A stretch of DNA of 25,215 nt from positions 1 through 25,215 of the forward strand of contig MGDH01000036.1 in assembly GCA_001790855.1 (NCBI GenBank), written 5' to 3'. Each line of letters opens with the position of its first letter. Within the stretch, counting starts at the first letter, position 1. The translations under genes were made by a program, and so were the position numbers. Shown piece by piece: positions 16,001 to 23,628 of this stretch. The notes below the pieces were generated by a model that searched no databases, was not told where the DNA came from, and saw only the letters and a list, made by a program, of their open reading frames with translations. This DNA is from Candidatus Schekmanbacteria bacterium RIFCSPLOWO2_02_FULL_38_14. Its GTDB lineage: Bacteria > Schekmanbacteria > GWA2-38-11.

Positions 16001-17377
16001 TTATAAGTTATTCCCAAAGTACATTCCCTTAGGATGTTCTGGTGCAATTGATTTAAGGTACTTTGATAGCACCTCAGCCTCCTCATCAGTCCCTGGAAAT
16101 GGAGGCATAAAGAAATGTATTTTTTCAGGCTCCTTGACAACCTCTTTAATCATATCCTTTGTCCATCCTCTTATCATATGCCCTACAGGAGAATAACCGT
16201 CCTTGGTTGCGTGGCAGTCATTGCAGGCATACTGGAAAAGAACCTCTCCAAGCTTAATCTGTTCTTCTTCTGGCAGGATCAAAAATTTCGCTTCATCAAT
16301 CTTTCCGTCTTCAACTACTTCAGGATATTTTATTTTAACATAAGCCCTTGTCCACACTCCGCCCTCAAGATAGCCTTTCTGGCGAAGGACAGGAATCTCC
16401 TCAGGCAGAATCTGGTTGCTCATCACAACGTTGTAGACAATATATGGTTTTCTCACTGCTTCCCTTAAATACTCTCCTGTCGCAATTGCAGCAAAACCAA
16501 GTGCAAGAAAAAGGATTGCAAAACCCGGAGAAAGCCAGTTTGGGTTTTTATAAGGACCAAAGTAAAGCATTACAAACACAGCAAATGTAAAGGCAAAAAT
16601 TAAGACCATTAAAACATTCAGCACACTTGCAGCCTGAAGCGTTGCCCTTGCAGACTCAGGAAGGAAGTAGAACCACCCTGCCCCTCCGACACAAACAAGG
16701 ATTGCGCCAAGAAGCCCCGGCCTTGTTGAACGTGATGCAATCATGTCACGCAACCCGCTATCCTTTAGCCTGAACGAGGCATGGGCATAAACATAAAGGG
16801 ACGAAAGCAGCAATGAGCCTCCTGTGCGCGAGAGTACCTGAGGCAAGAACTGAGGGTTTAAAAAACCTGCCCAGAAATTTTTGTTCGCGAGCCATGAACC
16901 CGGATTTAACATGAACGCAGTGATTCCTGTAATCAGCACAAGGCTTATCCATGCTGATATTCCGTAAATCCACCCGATTATCTGATGGGTTTTAGGGTCA
17001 AGCTTTTCCCAGTAGTAGTAAAATATGAAGGCAGAGGCTATCTCAATAAAAAAGAAAACATACTCCATTGCCCAACCAAAAAGAAATATGTGGATGAGTG
17101 TTTCAGTTGCAAGTGGCGAAGAAAGACCTATTGTCCACCATATGCCAACCCCGGTTATTGCTCCATAGACTACAGTAAGCAGTATAAAAAACCACGCGTG
17201 GTCTTTCAGATATGCAAGATATTTGCGGTTATTCGTTTTGTATGCATACTGTGTCTCTACGGCTAAAAAAAGCCCGCCACCTACTGCATAGTGAGAAACA
17301 ATCACATGAAATACTGAAATTGCCGCAATGAGCATTGGCGAAGTTAAGAACGGTACATACCACCATGGATAATGCAT
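16001..17377 (-). CDS. CydA-like quinol oxidase subunit with fused C-terminal cytochrome c
   Basis: This 458-aa protein has a CydA-related membrane part (about 1-310, eight to nine helices) followed by a periplasmic mono-haem domain. Membrane signatures are FHVIVSHYAVGG (His24, His29), GAITGVGIWWTIGLSSP (73-89), and GEYLREAVRKPYIVYN (301-316), the counterpart of the bd-oxidase GRQPW loop. The c-haem site is CNDCH (385-389), with Met424 in FFMPPF the likely sixth ligand. It probably takes electrons from quinol through b haems to, or from, the c haem; whether it reduces oxygen is not shown. A strong AAGGAGATATTCA ribosome-binding site precedes the ATG. It resembles bd-like oxidase relatives known from Nitrospira-type bacteria. 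Confidence 0.85.
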   Translation of the reverse strand: MHYPWWYVPFLTSPMLIAAISVFHVIVSHYAVGGGLFLAVETQYAYKTNNRKYLAYLKDHAWFFILLTVVYGAITGVGIWWTIGLSSPLATETLIHIFLFGWAMEYVFFFIEIASAFIFYYYWEKLDPKTHQIIGWIYGISAWISLVLITGITAFMLNPGSWLANKNFWAGFLNPQFLPQVLSRTGGSLLLSSLYVYAHASFRLKDSGLRDMIASRSTRPGLLGAILVCVGGAGWFYFLPESARATLQAASVLNVLMVLIFAFTFAVFVMLYFGPYKNPNWLSPGFAILFLALGFAAIATGEYLREAVRKPYIVYNVVMSNQILPEEIPVLRQKGYLEGGVWTRAYVKIKYPEVVEDGKIDEAKFLILPEEEQIKLGEVLFQYACNDCHATKDGYSPVGHMIRGWTKDMIKEVVKEPEKIHFFMPPFPGTDEEAEVLSKYLKSIAPEHPKGMYFGNNL

Positions 17378-17485
17378 TGAATATCTCCTTAAAAAATCTA
17401 TTACTTTTCTTCAGCAAACTACAAGAAATTATTAAATTAACTATTTTTTATGATTAAGCAATTTCTGTGCCATCCTCTATAAATT

Positions 17486-17514
17486 CTTAAAATTCAATTA
17501 ATACAATATGTCAA
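17486..17514 (-). promoter_or_regulatory. Possible promoter for the CydA-like pair
   Basis: TTGACA (17514-17509) is followed after 17 nt by TTTAAG (17491-17486), a perfect -35 but a 4/6 -10. It lies about 110 nt upstream of the 458-aa gene in a 207-nt gap that otherwise holds nothing I can identify. The arsM gene ends at 17585, so this would separate the cytochrome genes from the arsenic genes. Confidence 0.35.
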
Positions 17515-17584
17515 CTGCTATTTAGTAGGAGAGTAACTTTTGTAGGGGTGTTTCAGTTTTGAATAGTTTTTTAATATTGAAACT

Positions 17585-18418
17585 TTATCTTGGTTTTAGT
17601 CCATAAACTCTTATACTCATAACAGAGACGGAAATCTCCTTAAGCTGTTCATGAGATATTTTAAAACTCTCCATAATTGCTTTTGCAGTTGGGTCATTAG
17701 ACATGCAGTCCATTGAGAAAGATTTTTCATCCTGCATTATCTTAACTTCATCAAATCCAGCTCTCTCTATAGCCGCTATGTAATCCTCCTTCAGTATTGC
17801 TCCGGTAAGGCAACCAACATACGACTCTATAGAAGACTTTATAGAATCAGGGAATTCTTTCAACAATACCAAGTCAGAAACCATAAGTCTTCCACCCTGC
17901 TTTAACACTCTGAATGCTTCTTTAAAAACTTTTTTCTTATCCGGTGAAAGGTTGATAACACAATTTGATATCACCACATCAACAGAATTATCTGCAACAG
18001 GCAGATTTTCAATTTCTCCGAGTCTAAACTCAACATTCTCATATTTACCTTTTCTTGCATTTTCTCGCGCTTTCTCAATCATCTCTGGTGTCATATCAAC
18101 ACCAATGACTTTTCCCTTTTTTCCAACTTTATTTGCTGCAAGAAAACAATCAAAACCAGCACCTGCACCAAGGTCAAGAACAGTCTCTCCTTTTCTTAAA
18201 GTTGCAAGAGCAACAGGATTCCCACATCCAAGACCCAAATTTGCACCTTCAGGAACAACTTTCAGTTCTTCATCAGTATATCCAATCTTTTTGCTTATAC
18301 GCTCTGCAAGCTCTTTACTTCCAAAGCTAGAACTTACAGGTTCACAGCAAGAGCTTTCTTTTTTAGCTATTTTCCCATATCCTTCCTTTACAGCTTTCTT
18401 AATTTCTCTGTTATCCAT
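17585..18418 (-). CDS. arsM: Arsenite S-adenosylmethionine methyltransferase
   Basis: This 277-aa class I SAM methyltransferase converts arsenite to methylated arsenicals in the cytosol. The SAM site is VLDLGAGAGFD (80-90), followed by GVDMTPEMIEKAREN. The As(III)-binding cysteines are in place: Cys65 in LGLGCGNP, Cys153 in ISNCVINLSPDK and Cys203 in YVGCLTGA, matching the three essential cysteines of characterised ArsM enzymes. An extra CC pair (24-25) is near the N-terminus. The start is ATG at 18418 with GGAGGG 7 nt upstream; the longer TTG start is rejected. It follows a Cys-rich AbrB-type regulator by about 70 nt, probably as one transcript. Confidence 0.92.
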   Translation of the reverse strand: MDNREIKKAVKEGYGKIAKKESSCCEPVSSSFGSKELAERISKKIGYTDEELKVVPEGANLGLGCGNPVALATLRKGETVLDLGAGAGFDCFLAANKVGKKGKVIGVDMTPEMIEKARENARKGKYENVEFRLGEIENLPVADNSVDVVISNCVINLSPDKKKVFKEAFRVLKQGGRLMVSDLVLLKEFPDSIKSSIESYVGCLTGAILKEDYIAAIERAGFDEVKIMQDEKSFSMDCMSNDPTAKAIMESFKISHEQLKEISVSVMSIRVYGLKPR

Positions 18419-18462
18419 TTTAATTCCCTCCAAGGTTATTTAATTTCTTGGTTATCACACTC

Positions 18463-18490
18463 GTCATTGCGAGCACAGCAAAGCAATCCT
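18463..18490. repeat. Short cattgcgagc-family repeat at the end of the AbrB-type gene
   Basis: gtcattgcgagc (18463-18474) and agcaaagcaatcct repeat the start of the 5779 element and run into the TAG stop (18491-18489) of the AbrB-type gene. The repeat probably inserted at, or replaced, the gene's original end. It lies inside the AbrB-arsM transcript, between the two genes. Confidence 0.55.
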
Positions 18491-18767
18491 AACCCACCAT
18501 TCCCTTCATCATTGGACCAAGAAAACCCTTTACCATCTCTGCAAAATCTTCAGCTTTAACCAACGAAATACAGCAAACTTTCTCACCCTTTTCCCAGCTT
18601 ATAATTGCTAACTTATCTCCAGCTTTGATTTTTGCTCTGTCTCTTATCTCCTTTGGAAGCACCATTTGTCCCCTATCATCCACAGTTATTAGCGATTCAA
18701 CCTTACAGCAACCAATCTCCTTACCTACCGGTGGACAACAAAATTCTTTTTTACCTTTTTTTGCCAT
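18489..18767 (-). CDS. Cys-rich AbrB/SpoVT-type regulator (HgcC-like)
   Basis: This 92-aa protein has an N-terminal Cys-rich leader (FCCPP at 9-13, IGCCK at 18-22), a swapped-hairpin AbrB domain (VESLITVDDRGQMVLPKEIRDRAKIKAGDKL, named by its core RGQMVLPKEIRDRA, about 32-45), a second CC (VCCISL) and a C-terminal FLGPMMKGMVG. It resembles the small AbrB-type proteins called HgcAB-associated or found beside arsM. hgcA and hgcB are not in the window. The three Cys pairs could bind As(III) or another thiophilic metal, making it a plausible metal-sensing repressor of itself and arsM; this is inference. A GGAGGTGAT ribosome-binding site is very strong. Confidence 0.85.
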   Translation of the reverse strand: MAKKGKKEFCCPPVGKEIGCCKVESLITVDDRGQMVLPKEIRDRAKIKAGDKLAIISWEKGEKVCCISLVKAEDFAEMVKGFLGPMMKGMVG

Positions 18768-18814
18768 CTCATCACCTCCATGATTTATAATTATCTGATT
18801 AATTAAATATTTCT

Positions 18815-18864
18815 GATTATTCAGATTATACTGAATAATCTAATACATTAAATAAATTTGTCAA
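18815..18864 (-). promoter_or_regulatory. Palindromic operator over the promoter of the AbrB-arsM unit
   Basis: On the minus strand TTGACA (18864-18859) is followed by a perfect 10-bp inverted repeat, GATTATTCAG and CTGAATAATC (18840-18831 and 18824-18815), spaced by TATAAT (18830-18825). A -10 with 16-18 nt spacing (TAGATT or GATTAT) overlaps the palindrome's upstream arm. A protein bound here would block RNA polymerase. The palindrome lies about 50 nt before the AbrB-type ATG. Its size and AT content fit an ArsR- or AbrB-type binding site. Confidence 0.6.
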
Positions 18865-18888
18865 GTGGTTTTTAATGAGGTCTTTGGA

Positions 18889-18934
18889 AATTCCCTCTTT
18901 GCCCCCTTTAGAAAAGGGGAAGAATGGGGAAATT
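18889..18934. repeat. CCCC-TTTAGAAAA-GGGG imperfect dyad, copy 2
   Basis: This copy shares the core cccctttagaaaagggg and the flanking aattccc and ggggaaattt arms with 15911-15956, with scattered differences. It lies between the AbrB-type promoter and the Yip1-like gene. Confidence 0.6.
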
Positions 18935-18990
18935 TGAAAATAGAACTTCGACAGATTGGTCGGTTATGATATTTTGAGAATGCATACCAA

Positions 18991-19045
18991 GCCTGCCTAC
19001 CGCAGGCAGGCACATTCCCCGCAGCTTGTTCTGGGAAGCTTCAAT
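18991..19045. repeat. GC-rich repeat with gcctgcc/ggcaggc arms and gggaagcttcaat tail
   Basis: It begins gcctgcctac-cgcaggcaggc, an imperfect hairpin, and ends ctgggaagcttcaat. The tail also follows the palindrome at 5994-6009, and the gcaggcagg arms recur at 14631 and 22061. It lies about 35 nt downstream of the Yip1-like gene's stop and may fold at the end of its transcript. Confidence 0.5.
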
Positions 19046-19079
19046 ACTATTTAATGTTTCAACCCCTATACAAAAAATA

Positions 19080-19613
19080 TCAGAGTGATTTCACAGAACT
19101 ACCCACGACAGAAAACAACAAGATAAAAATTATAACCTGAATTATCCAGCCAATCACACAAATCCCTACAGCGCGTAATGTGCTCTTGTAATCAAGAGCC
19201 TGTTTGACTGCAATCACCATTGCTACAAGCATCCAAATTGAGGAGACTAACAAAACCACCTCTAGCAGTCCTGGAATGATACCCAATACTCTAATCAATC
19301 CGGGTGAGCTTGAAAATCCTATAGTACGCAGTAATTCACCGGGAGCTGCTTTGGTCTGAGGCTCTGGAAGAAATTTTGTACCAATAAAGTAAGTGAGATA
19401 TGCCCAGATATACCATCCTATAAGGGCGGCAATAGTTCCGATCAAAATCCCGCTAATCCCTGCTCTTCCAATACTCCCTATTCCAGCTGCTAAACTTGAG
19501 AGAACAACAACTCCCATAGCCTGACCCATTGCTCCCTTGTCAGCCTCAACCTCTTCATAGAGGTTAGCATCTAACTTGGCAGCACGAATAATGCGATCCT
19601 TGAAACTGGCCAT
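19080..19613 (-). CDS. Yip1-like integral membrane protein
   Basis: This 177-aa protein has a short cytosolic N-terminus (SFKDRIIRAAKLDANLYEEVEAD) and five hydrophobic helices, with polar positions and Gly-rich packing (LSSLAAGIGSIGRAGISGIL, IGWYIWAYLTYFIGTKF, IRVLGIIPGLLEVVLLVSSIW, and a C-terminal helix). Length and pattern fit bacterial Yip1/YIP1-family proteins, whose function is unknown. ATG at 19613 follows AAGGAGGTGGAA; a GTG at 19619 would overlap that ribosome-binding site and is rejected. A promoter at 19696-19723 suggests independent transcription. Confidence 0.8.
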   Translation of the reverse strand: MASFKDRIIRAAKLDANLYEEVEADKGAMGQAMGVVVLSSLAAGIGSIGRAGISGILIGTIAALIGWYIWAYLTYFIGTKFLPEPQTKAAPGELLRTIGFSSSPGLIRVLGIIPGLLEVVLLVSSIWMLVAMVIAVKQALDYKSTLRAVGICVIGWIIQVIIFILLFSVVGSSVKSL

Positions 19614-19695
19614 TTCCACCTCCTTCTGAGTTTATTTAATTATTTACACTCTAAATACTTAGCAGTTTTTCTTAGATAAGATTTATTTTATTTTT

Positions 19696-19723
19696 AATAT
19701 AAGAGGCTTGACTTTTATGTCAA
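19696..19723 (-). promoter_or_regulatory. Promoter with a TTGAC/GTCAA dyad upstream of the Yip1-like gene
   Basis: TTGACA (19723-19718) and TATATT (19701-19696) are spaced by 16 nt on the minus strand, a 6/6 and 5/6 match. The -35 box is half of a dyad, TTGAC-N6-GTCAA (19723-19708), which could be a regulator site overlapping the promoter. The leader to ATG 19613 is about 75 nt. The rest of the 207-nt gap up to glgX shows no gene. Confidence 0.5.
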
Positions 19724-19820
19724 TGTTTTTTTCTTTTGGTCTCTGAAAAAGTCTCTTTTTTGGTGGGGGGCTATTGAACAAAAAATTGTTGCCAGCGAAT
19801 ATTTTAGGAAAAACTATAAA

Positions 19821-21953
19821 TTAATCGCCATGCTTTGCCTTCAATAAAACCACTACACTTCTCTGAGTAACGAGGTAATTTTTCTGTAAAGGCAGGGGAA
19901 AGGCTTTCTCATCTTCAGAAGCATCCTGTCCTGCGGGCAGGGAAGTATCAATCAGCCTGTACCATATTCCCCCGCTTTTAGTTTCAGGGATGAGAAAATT
20001 TTTATCCTCCCAGTGAAAGTTTAAAAACACCATAATATCCCATTTAACTCCCTGAGAACTTTCCCTCAACTCACTACCATCAATCAGGAAAGCAATGTGC
20101 CGGTTTTCAAGATTGTTCCAGTCAGGCACGGATAAATTTTCGTTATACCAGTTAATGTCTTTGAAACTGTCTAAATCAATATCCTGACCTGTAAAAAACA
20201 AGGAACGCCTGAAATGAGGAATGCGTTTTCTTAAAGCTATCACCTTGCGGACAAATTCCACCATGTCATTATTCTTCCTGACTAAGGACCAGTCAAAATG
20301 GCTTGTTTCATTATCCTGACAGTAAGCATTATTGTTTCCTTTCTGAGTCCTTAAAAACTCATCTCCCCCAAGAATCATTGGCACACCCTGTGATATCATG
20401 AGAATGGTAAAAAAGTTTTTTACAAGCCTTTTTCTGAGATTGTTAATCTGAGGATCAGTTGTTTCACCCTCTGCACCCCAGTTCCATGATTGATTGGTGT
20501 CATTGCCATCCCTGTTGTTCTCAAGGTTTGCTTCATTATGCTTATTGGCATAGGAAACAAGGTCATTTAGACTAAAACCATCATGGCAGGTAATGAAATT
20601 TATGCTGTGATACGGAGTCCTGCCATCATCTCCGTATAGGTCTGAACTACCGGTCAGACGATAACCCATCTCAGGCAATATCCCTGAGTCTCCCTTGACA
20701 AACTTTCTTATACAGTCGCGATACTTGCCATTCCACTCTGCCCAGTCAATTGGAAAATTTCCCACCTGATATGAATCCCAGGCAATATCCCAGGGCTCGG
20801 CAATAAGTTTGATCCTTGAAAGCACAGGATCCTGATGGATGGCAGTGAAGAAACTTGAAACTACATCAAATCGTCCTTGTTCCCTGCCAAGGGTAGATGC
20901 CAGGTCAAAACGGAAACCGTCAACGTGCATCACCTCAACCCAAAACCGTAATGAGTCCATCACGAGTTTTATAACCTGAGGCTCATCAAAATTCAGGCTA
21001 TTCCCGCACCCTGTGTAATCCATATAATAGCGCCTCTCAGGTGCCAGCTTGTAATAAGTCGGGTTATCAATTCCACGGAATGAATAACTTGGTCCCCTTT
21101 CATTGCCTTCACATGTATGGTTATAGACCACATCAAGTATAACCTCTATGCCTGCTTTATGCAGTGCCTTAACCATCTGTTTAAATTCCTCTACCTGAGA
21201 TCCCGGATATTTGTTTGTGCTGTATCTGCTATCCGGGGCAAAAAAACCCAGAGTATTATATCCCCAGAAATTGGTAAGCCCCTTTTGGGGAAGAAAATCC
21301 TCTCCCTGGCAGTGATGCACCGGAAGAAACTCTACTGAAGTTATTCCAAGATTTTCAAGATAGGGAATTTTTTCAATAACACCAAGATAGGTTCCAGGAT
21401 TTTTTGCTTGCGAAGACCTGTGAGCAGTTAAACTTTTAAGATGGACTTCATAGATTATGGTATTCTCCATTGGAATCCGCGGAGGCTTATCACCTTCCCA
21501 GTCAAATCCATCATCAATTACCAAACACTTTGGAGAACCCCCGGCATTGTCCTTGCTATTAAAAGAGAGGTCTGCAAAGGATGAATAAGAGTCGTAACCG
21601 AGGTGGCACCAATTGGAATCAAATTTCCCTGTAATGGCTTTTGCATAGGGGTCAATTAAAAGGCGGTTTGGATTAAAACGCAATCCCCATTCAGGCATAT
21701 AAGCTCCCCTGACTCTGTATGCATAGATGCTGCCTGCGCCAATCCCTTCCACAAAACAATGCCAGACAAAGCGGGTTTTATTCTTAATGTGTATTACCTC
21801 ATATGGTATGGCATCTGATGGTTTATCAAAAAGGAGGAGGTCCACTCCGTCGGCATACTTGGAATAAAGGGCAAAGTTTACCCCTCCCTCCCCTGGAGTC
21901 GCACCCAATGGGAAAAAGTTTCCTGCTGTAACCCTTCTTTTTTCTCTGCTCAT
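19821..21953 (-). CDS. glgX: Glycogen debranching enzyme GlgX (isoamylase-type, GH13)
   Basis: This 710-aa cytosolic enzyme hydrolyses alpha-1,6 branches of glycogen or limit dextrin. The N-terminal CBM48 domain (about 10-100, PLGATPGEGGVNFALYS) precedes the GH13 barrel. The catalytic set is present: Asp350 nucleophile in VDGFRFDLAS, Glu386 acid/base in LIAEPWD, and Asp458 in FITCHDGFSLND. Substrate-loop motifs VILDVVYNHTCEGN and GNFPIDWAEWNGKYRD are as in GlgX/TreX. The C-terminal beta domain ends RSVVVLLKAKHGD. The start is ATG at 21953 with GGGAG 9 nt upstream; a TTG at 21959 is too close to it. No other glycogen genes are in the window. Confidence 0.95.
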   Translation of the reverse strand: MSREKRRVTAGNFFPLGATPGEGGVNFALYSKYADGVDLLLFDKPSDAIPYEVIHIKNKTRFVWHCFVEGIGAGSIYAYRVRGAYMPEWGLRFNPNRLLIDPYAKAITGKFDSNWCHLGYDSYSSFADLSFNSKDNAGGSPKCLVIDDGFDWEGDKPPRIPMENTIIYEVHLKSLTAHRSSQAKNPGTYLGVIEKIPYLENLGITSVEFLPVHHCQGEDFLPQKGLTNFWGYNTLGFFAPDSRYSTNKYPGSQVEEFKQMVKALHKAGIEVILDVVYNHTCEGNERGPSYSFRGIDNPTYYKLAPERRYYMDYTGCGNSLNFDEPQVIKLVMDSLRFWVEVMHVDGFRFDLASTLGREQGRFDVVSSFFTAIHQDPVLSRIKLIAEPWDIAWDSYQVGNFPIDWAEWNGKYRDCIRKFVKGDSGILPEMGYRLTGSSDLYGDDGRTPYHSINFITCHDGFSLNDLVSYANKHNEANLENNRDGNDTNQSWNWGAEGETTDPQINNLRKRLVKNFFTILMISQGVPMILGGDEFLRTQKGNNNAYCQDNETSHFDWSLVRKNNDMVEFVRKVIALRKRIPHFRRSLFFTGQDIDLDSFKDINWYNENLSVPDWNNLENRHIAFLIDGSELRESSQGVKWDIMVFLNFHWEDKNFLIPETKSGGIWYRLIDTSLPAGQDASEDEKAFPLPLQKNYLVTQRSVVVLLKAKHGD

Positions 21954-22006
21954 CCACAATTCTCCCTACTCTTAAAACAATTTATAAATAATAAAAAATA
22001 TTTTCT

Positions 22007-22130
22007 TGCGAAGCAATCTCTTTCTTGGCTATCAGTTATCAGCTTTAATTGAGATTGCCACCTGCCTGCCGGCAGGCAGGCGCTCCCGGAGCCTGTCCTG
22101 AGCAATGCCGAAGGAGTCGCTCGCAATGAC
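22007..22130. repeat. GC-rich repeat element with a 20-bp perfect palindrome
   Basis: It starts with tgcgaagcaatctc, contains the perfect palindrome cctgcctgccggcaggcagg (22061-22080), and ends with gctcgcaatgac (22119-22130), identical to the right end of the 5779-5955 element. It lies between nuoN and glgX, so it sits downstream of the nuo genes and upstream of glgX. Short frames through it are repeat translation and are not called. Confidence 0.7.
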
Positions 22131-22172
22131 GGAGCAGAGGGTTTTTTAAAGACCTCATAAACCTAAAAATCC

Positions 22173-23627
22173 CTACCACGCAAAAAGCACTGATGACTGG
22201 GTAAGCTGGAGTGTTGAAGACGGGAAGATTCCCATTAGAACAATGCCCAGCGCACAGCAAAGGATTGCAGCAACAAGTGAGGGAGAGATAATCAGCCCTG
22301 AAAATTCTCTGTCAGGTTCTTTCATGTACATATATACAATTATGCGGAAATAATAAAATACTGAAACGGCGCTGTTCAGGACGCCTATCACTGCAAGCCC
22401 TATGTAACCTGCTTTAACAGCAGCGCTGAAAATATAAAACTTTCCAATAAATCCTGCTGTTGGAGGAATCCCTGCAAGGGAAACCATGAAAACTGTCATG
22501 CAGATTGCAAGAACAGGATACCTGAAGCCTATCCCGGAATAATCTGAAAGGTTTACAGCCGGGTCTTCCTTCCTGCTTAAAAAAATAACAACACCAAACG
22601 CTCCGATGTTCATAAACGTATATGCAAGGAGATAATAGAGAAGCCCTGATGTCCCCATCTCGTTTGATGCAACAAGTGCTACAAGGATGTATCCGGCGTG
22701 GGCAATGCTTGAATAAGCAAGCATCCTCTTAATATTATCCTGCGCAATCGCAACAATATTTCCAAGAGTCATGGTAATTACCGCAATTACCCAGATAAGC
22801 GATGTAATGTCTGTTTGTATTGATGACAGGGCTGAGTTGACAACCCTGAAAAGCGCAGCAAAGCCTGCAGCCTTTACTGCAGCCGACATAAAAGCGGTTA
22901 TCGCTGTTGGCGCTCCCTCATAAACATCAGGAACCCACATATGAAACGGCACTGTGGCTATTTTGAAACAAAAGCCTATTATCAGAAGGCCTGCGCCAAC
23001 ATAGAAGAGCGGGTCAACTGAACTTGAAAGAGGTGAAAGGACCTGAGAAATTGTTTTCAGCTTTGTGCTTCCTGCAACTCCGTATATCAACGCAATACCA
23101 TAGAGAAGAAATGCGCTTGCAAAAGCCCCAAGGAGAAAATATTTCAGGGCTGACTCGTTTGAAAGGGGATTCTTCTTTTCAAATCCTGCAAGGACATAGA
23201 TTGCAATTGACATTATCTCAAGCCCGAGGAAAATCATTATCATATCTGCCCCTGAAGCCATGAACATCATCCCTGAAACAGCAAAGAGTATTAAGGAATA
23301 ATATTCCCCGTGCCCGAACTTCTCACTATTCATATGACCTACTGAGATAAGTATTGTCAGGGCGGCTCCAATCAGGAAAATCAGGTTAAAGAAAAGCGAG
23401 AAATTATCTACAATCATCATATCCCTGAATATATACTCTTTCCTTCCCCATAAAAAGACAGTAGACTTGAAGGCAAGAAATATTCCCATAATGGAAAGAA
23501 ATGCCAGCGAAGTCTTGCTTATTCTTGGAAAAACTGCATCAATCAATAAAACCAGACATGCAAAAACTACAAGCATGATTTCAGGCGCTATAGCAAAGAG
23601 ATTTATATCAGGAAGAAATAAATCCAT
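22173..23627 (-). CDS. nuoN: NADH-quinone oxidoreductase subunit N
   Basis: This 484-aa antiporter-like subunit of Complex I is an inner-membrane protein with about 14 helices that pumps protons. Family marks are GLEIMSIAIYVLAGFEKKN, the KYFLLGAFASAF helix, and the discontinuous-helix motif FKIATVPFHMWVPDVYEGAPT with its conserved Lys; AIAQDNIKRMLAYSSIAHAGY contains further conserved charged and polar residues. ATG at 23627 has a near-perfect AAGGAGGG 8 nt upstream and begins MDLFLPDINLFAIAPE, as expected for NuoN; a longer frame from 23717 would add 30 residues coded by repeat DNA and is rejected. It starts 1 nt after the nuoM stop. Confidence 0.95.
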   Translation of the reverse strand: MDLFLPDINLFAIAPEIMLVVFACLVLLIDAVFPRISKTSLAFLSIMGIFLAFKSTVFLWGRKEYIFRDMMIVDNFSLFFNLIFLIGAALTILISVGHMNSEKFGHGEYYSLILFAVSGMMFMASGADMIMIFLGLEIMSIAIYVLAGFEKKNPLSNESALKYFLLGAFASAFLLYGIALIYGVAGSTKLKTISQVLSPLSSSVDPLFYVGAGLLIIGFCFKIATVPFHMWVPDVYEGAPTAITAFMSAAVKAAGFAALFRVVNSALSSIQTDITSLIWVIAVITMTLGNIVAIAQDNIKRMLAYSSIAHAGYILVALVASNEMGTSGLLYYLLAYTFMNIGAFGVVIFLSRKEDPAVNLSDYSGIGFRYPVLAICMTVFMVSLAGIPPTAGFIGKFYIFSAAVKAGYIGLAVIGVLNSAVSVFYYFRIIVYMYMKEPDREFSGLIISPSLVAAILCCALGIVLMGIFPSSTLQLTQSSVLFAW

Positions 23628-23628
23628 T

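Larger units (their letters stand above)
18768..19079. other. 312-bp intergenic region: operator-promoter plus repeats
   Basis: Next to the AbrB-type gene is an AT-rich stretch with a palindrome and a -35 box (18815-18864). Further right are a CCCC-TTTAGAAAA-GGGG repeat (18889-18934) and a GC-rich repeat (18991-19045). No gene is seen. The Yip1-like gene to the right ends at 19080. Confidence 0.7.

Noticed and set aside
17952-18443. 163-aa plus-strand open frame opposite arsM
   Set aside because: It is antisense to a clear ArsM gene, rich in Ser/Pro/Phe as expected for a shadow frame, and has no recognisable family.
19926-19960. cctgcgggcagg inside glgX as a repeat insertion encoding SLPAGQD
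   Set aside because: The protein segment DTSLP..D aligns with the usual DTSLPSxED of GlgX/isoamylase proteins, so it is native coding sequence.
22045-22260. Minus-strand frame through the nuoN-glgX repeat with an ACRQAGG-like end
   Set aside because: Its end is the translation of the cctgcctgccggcaggcagg palindrome and it overlaps the nuoN 3' end.
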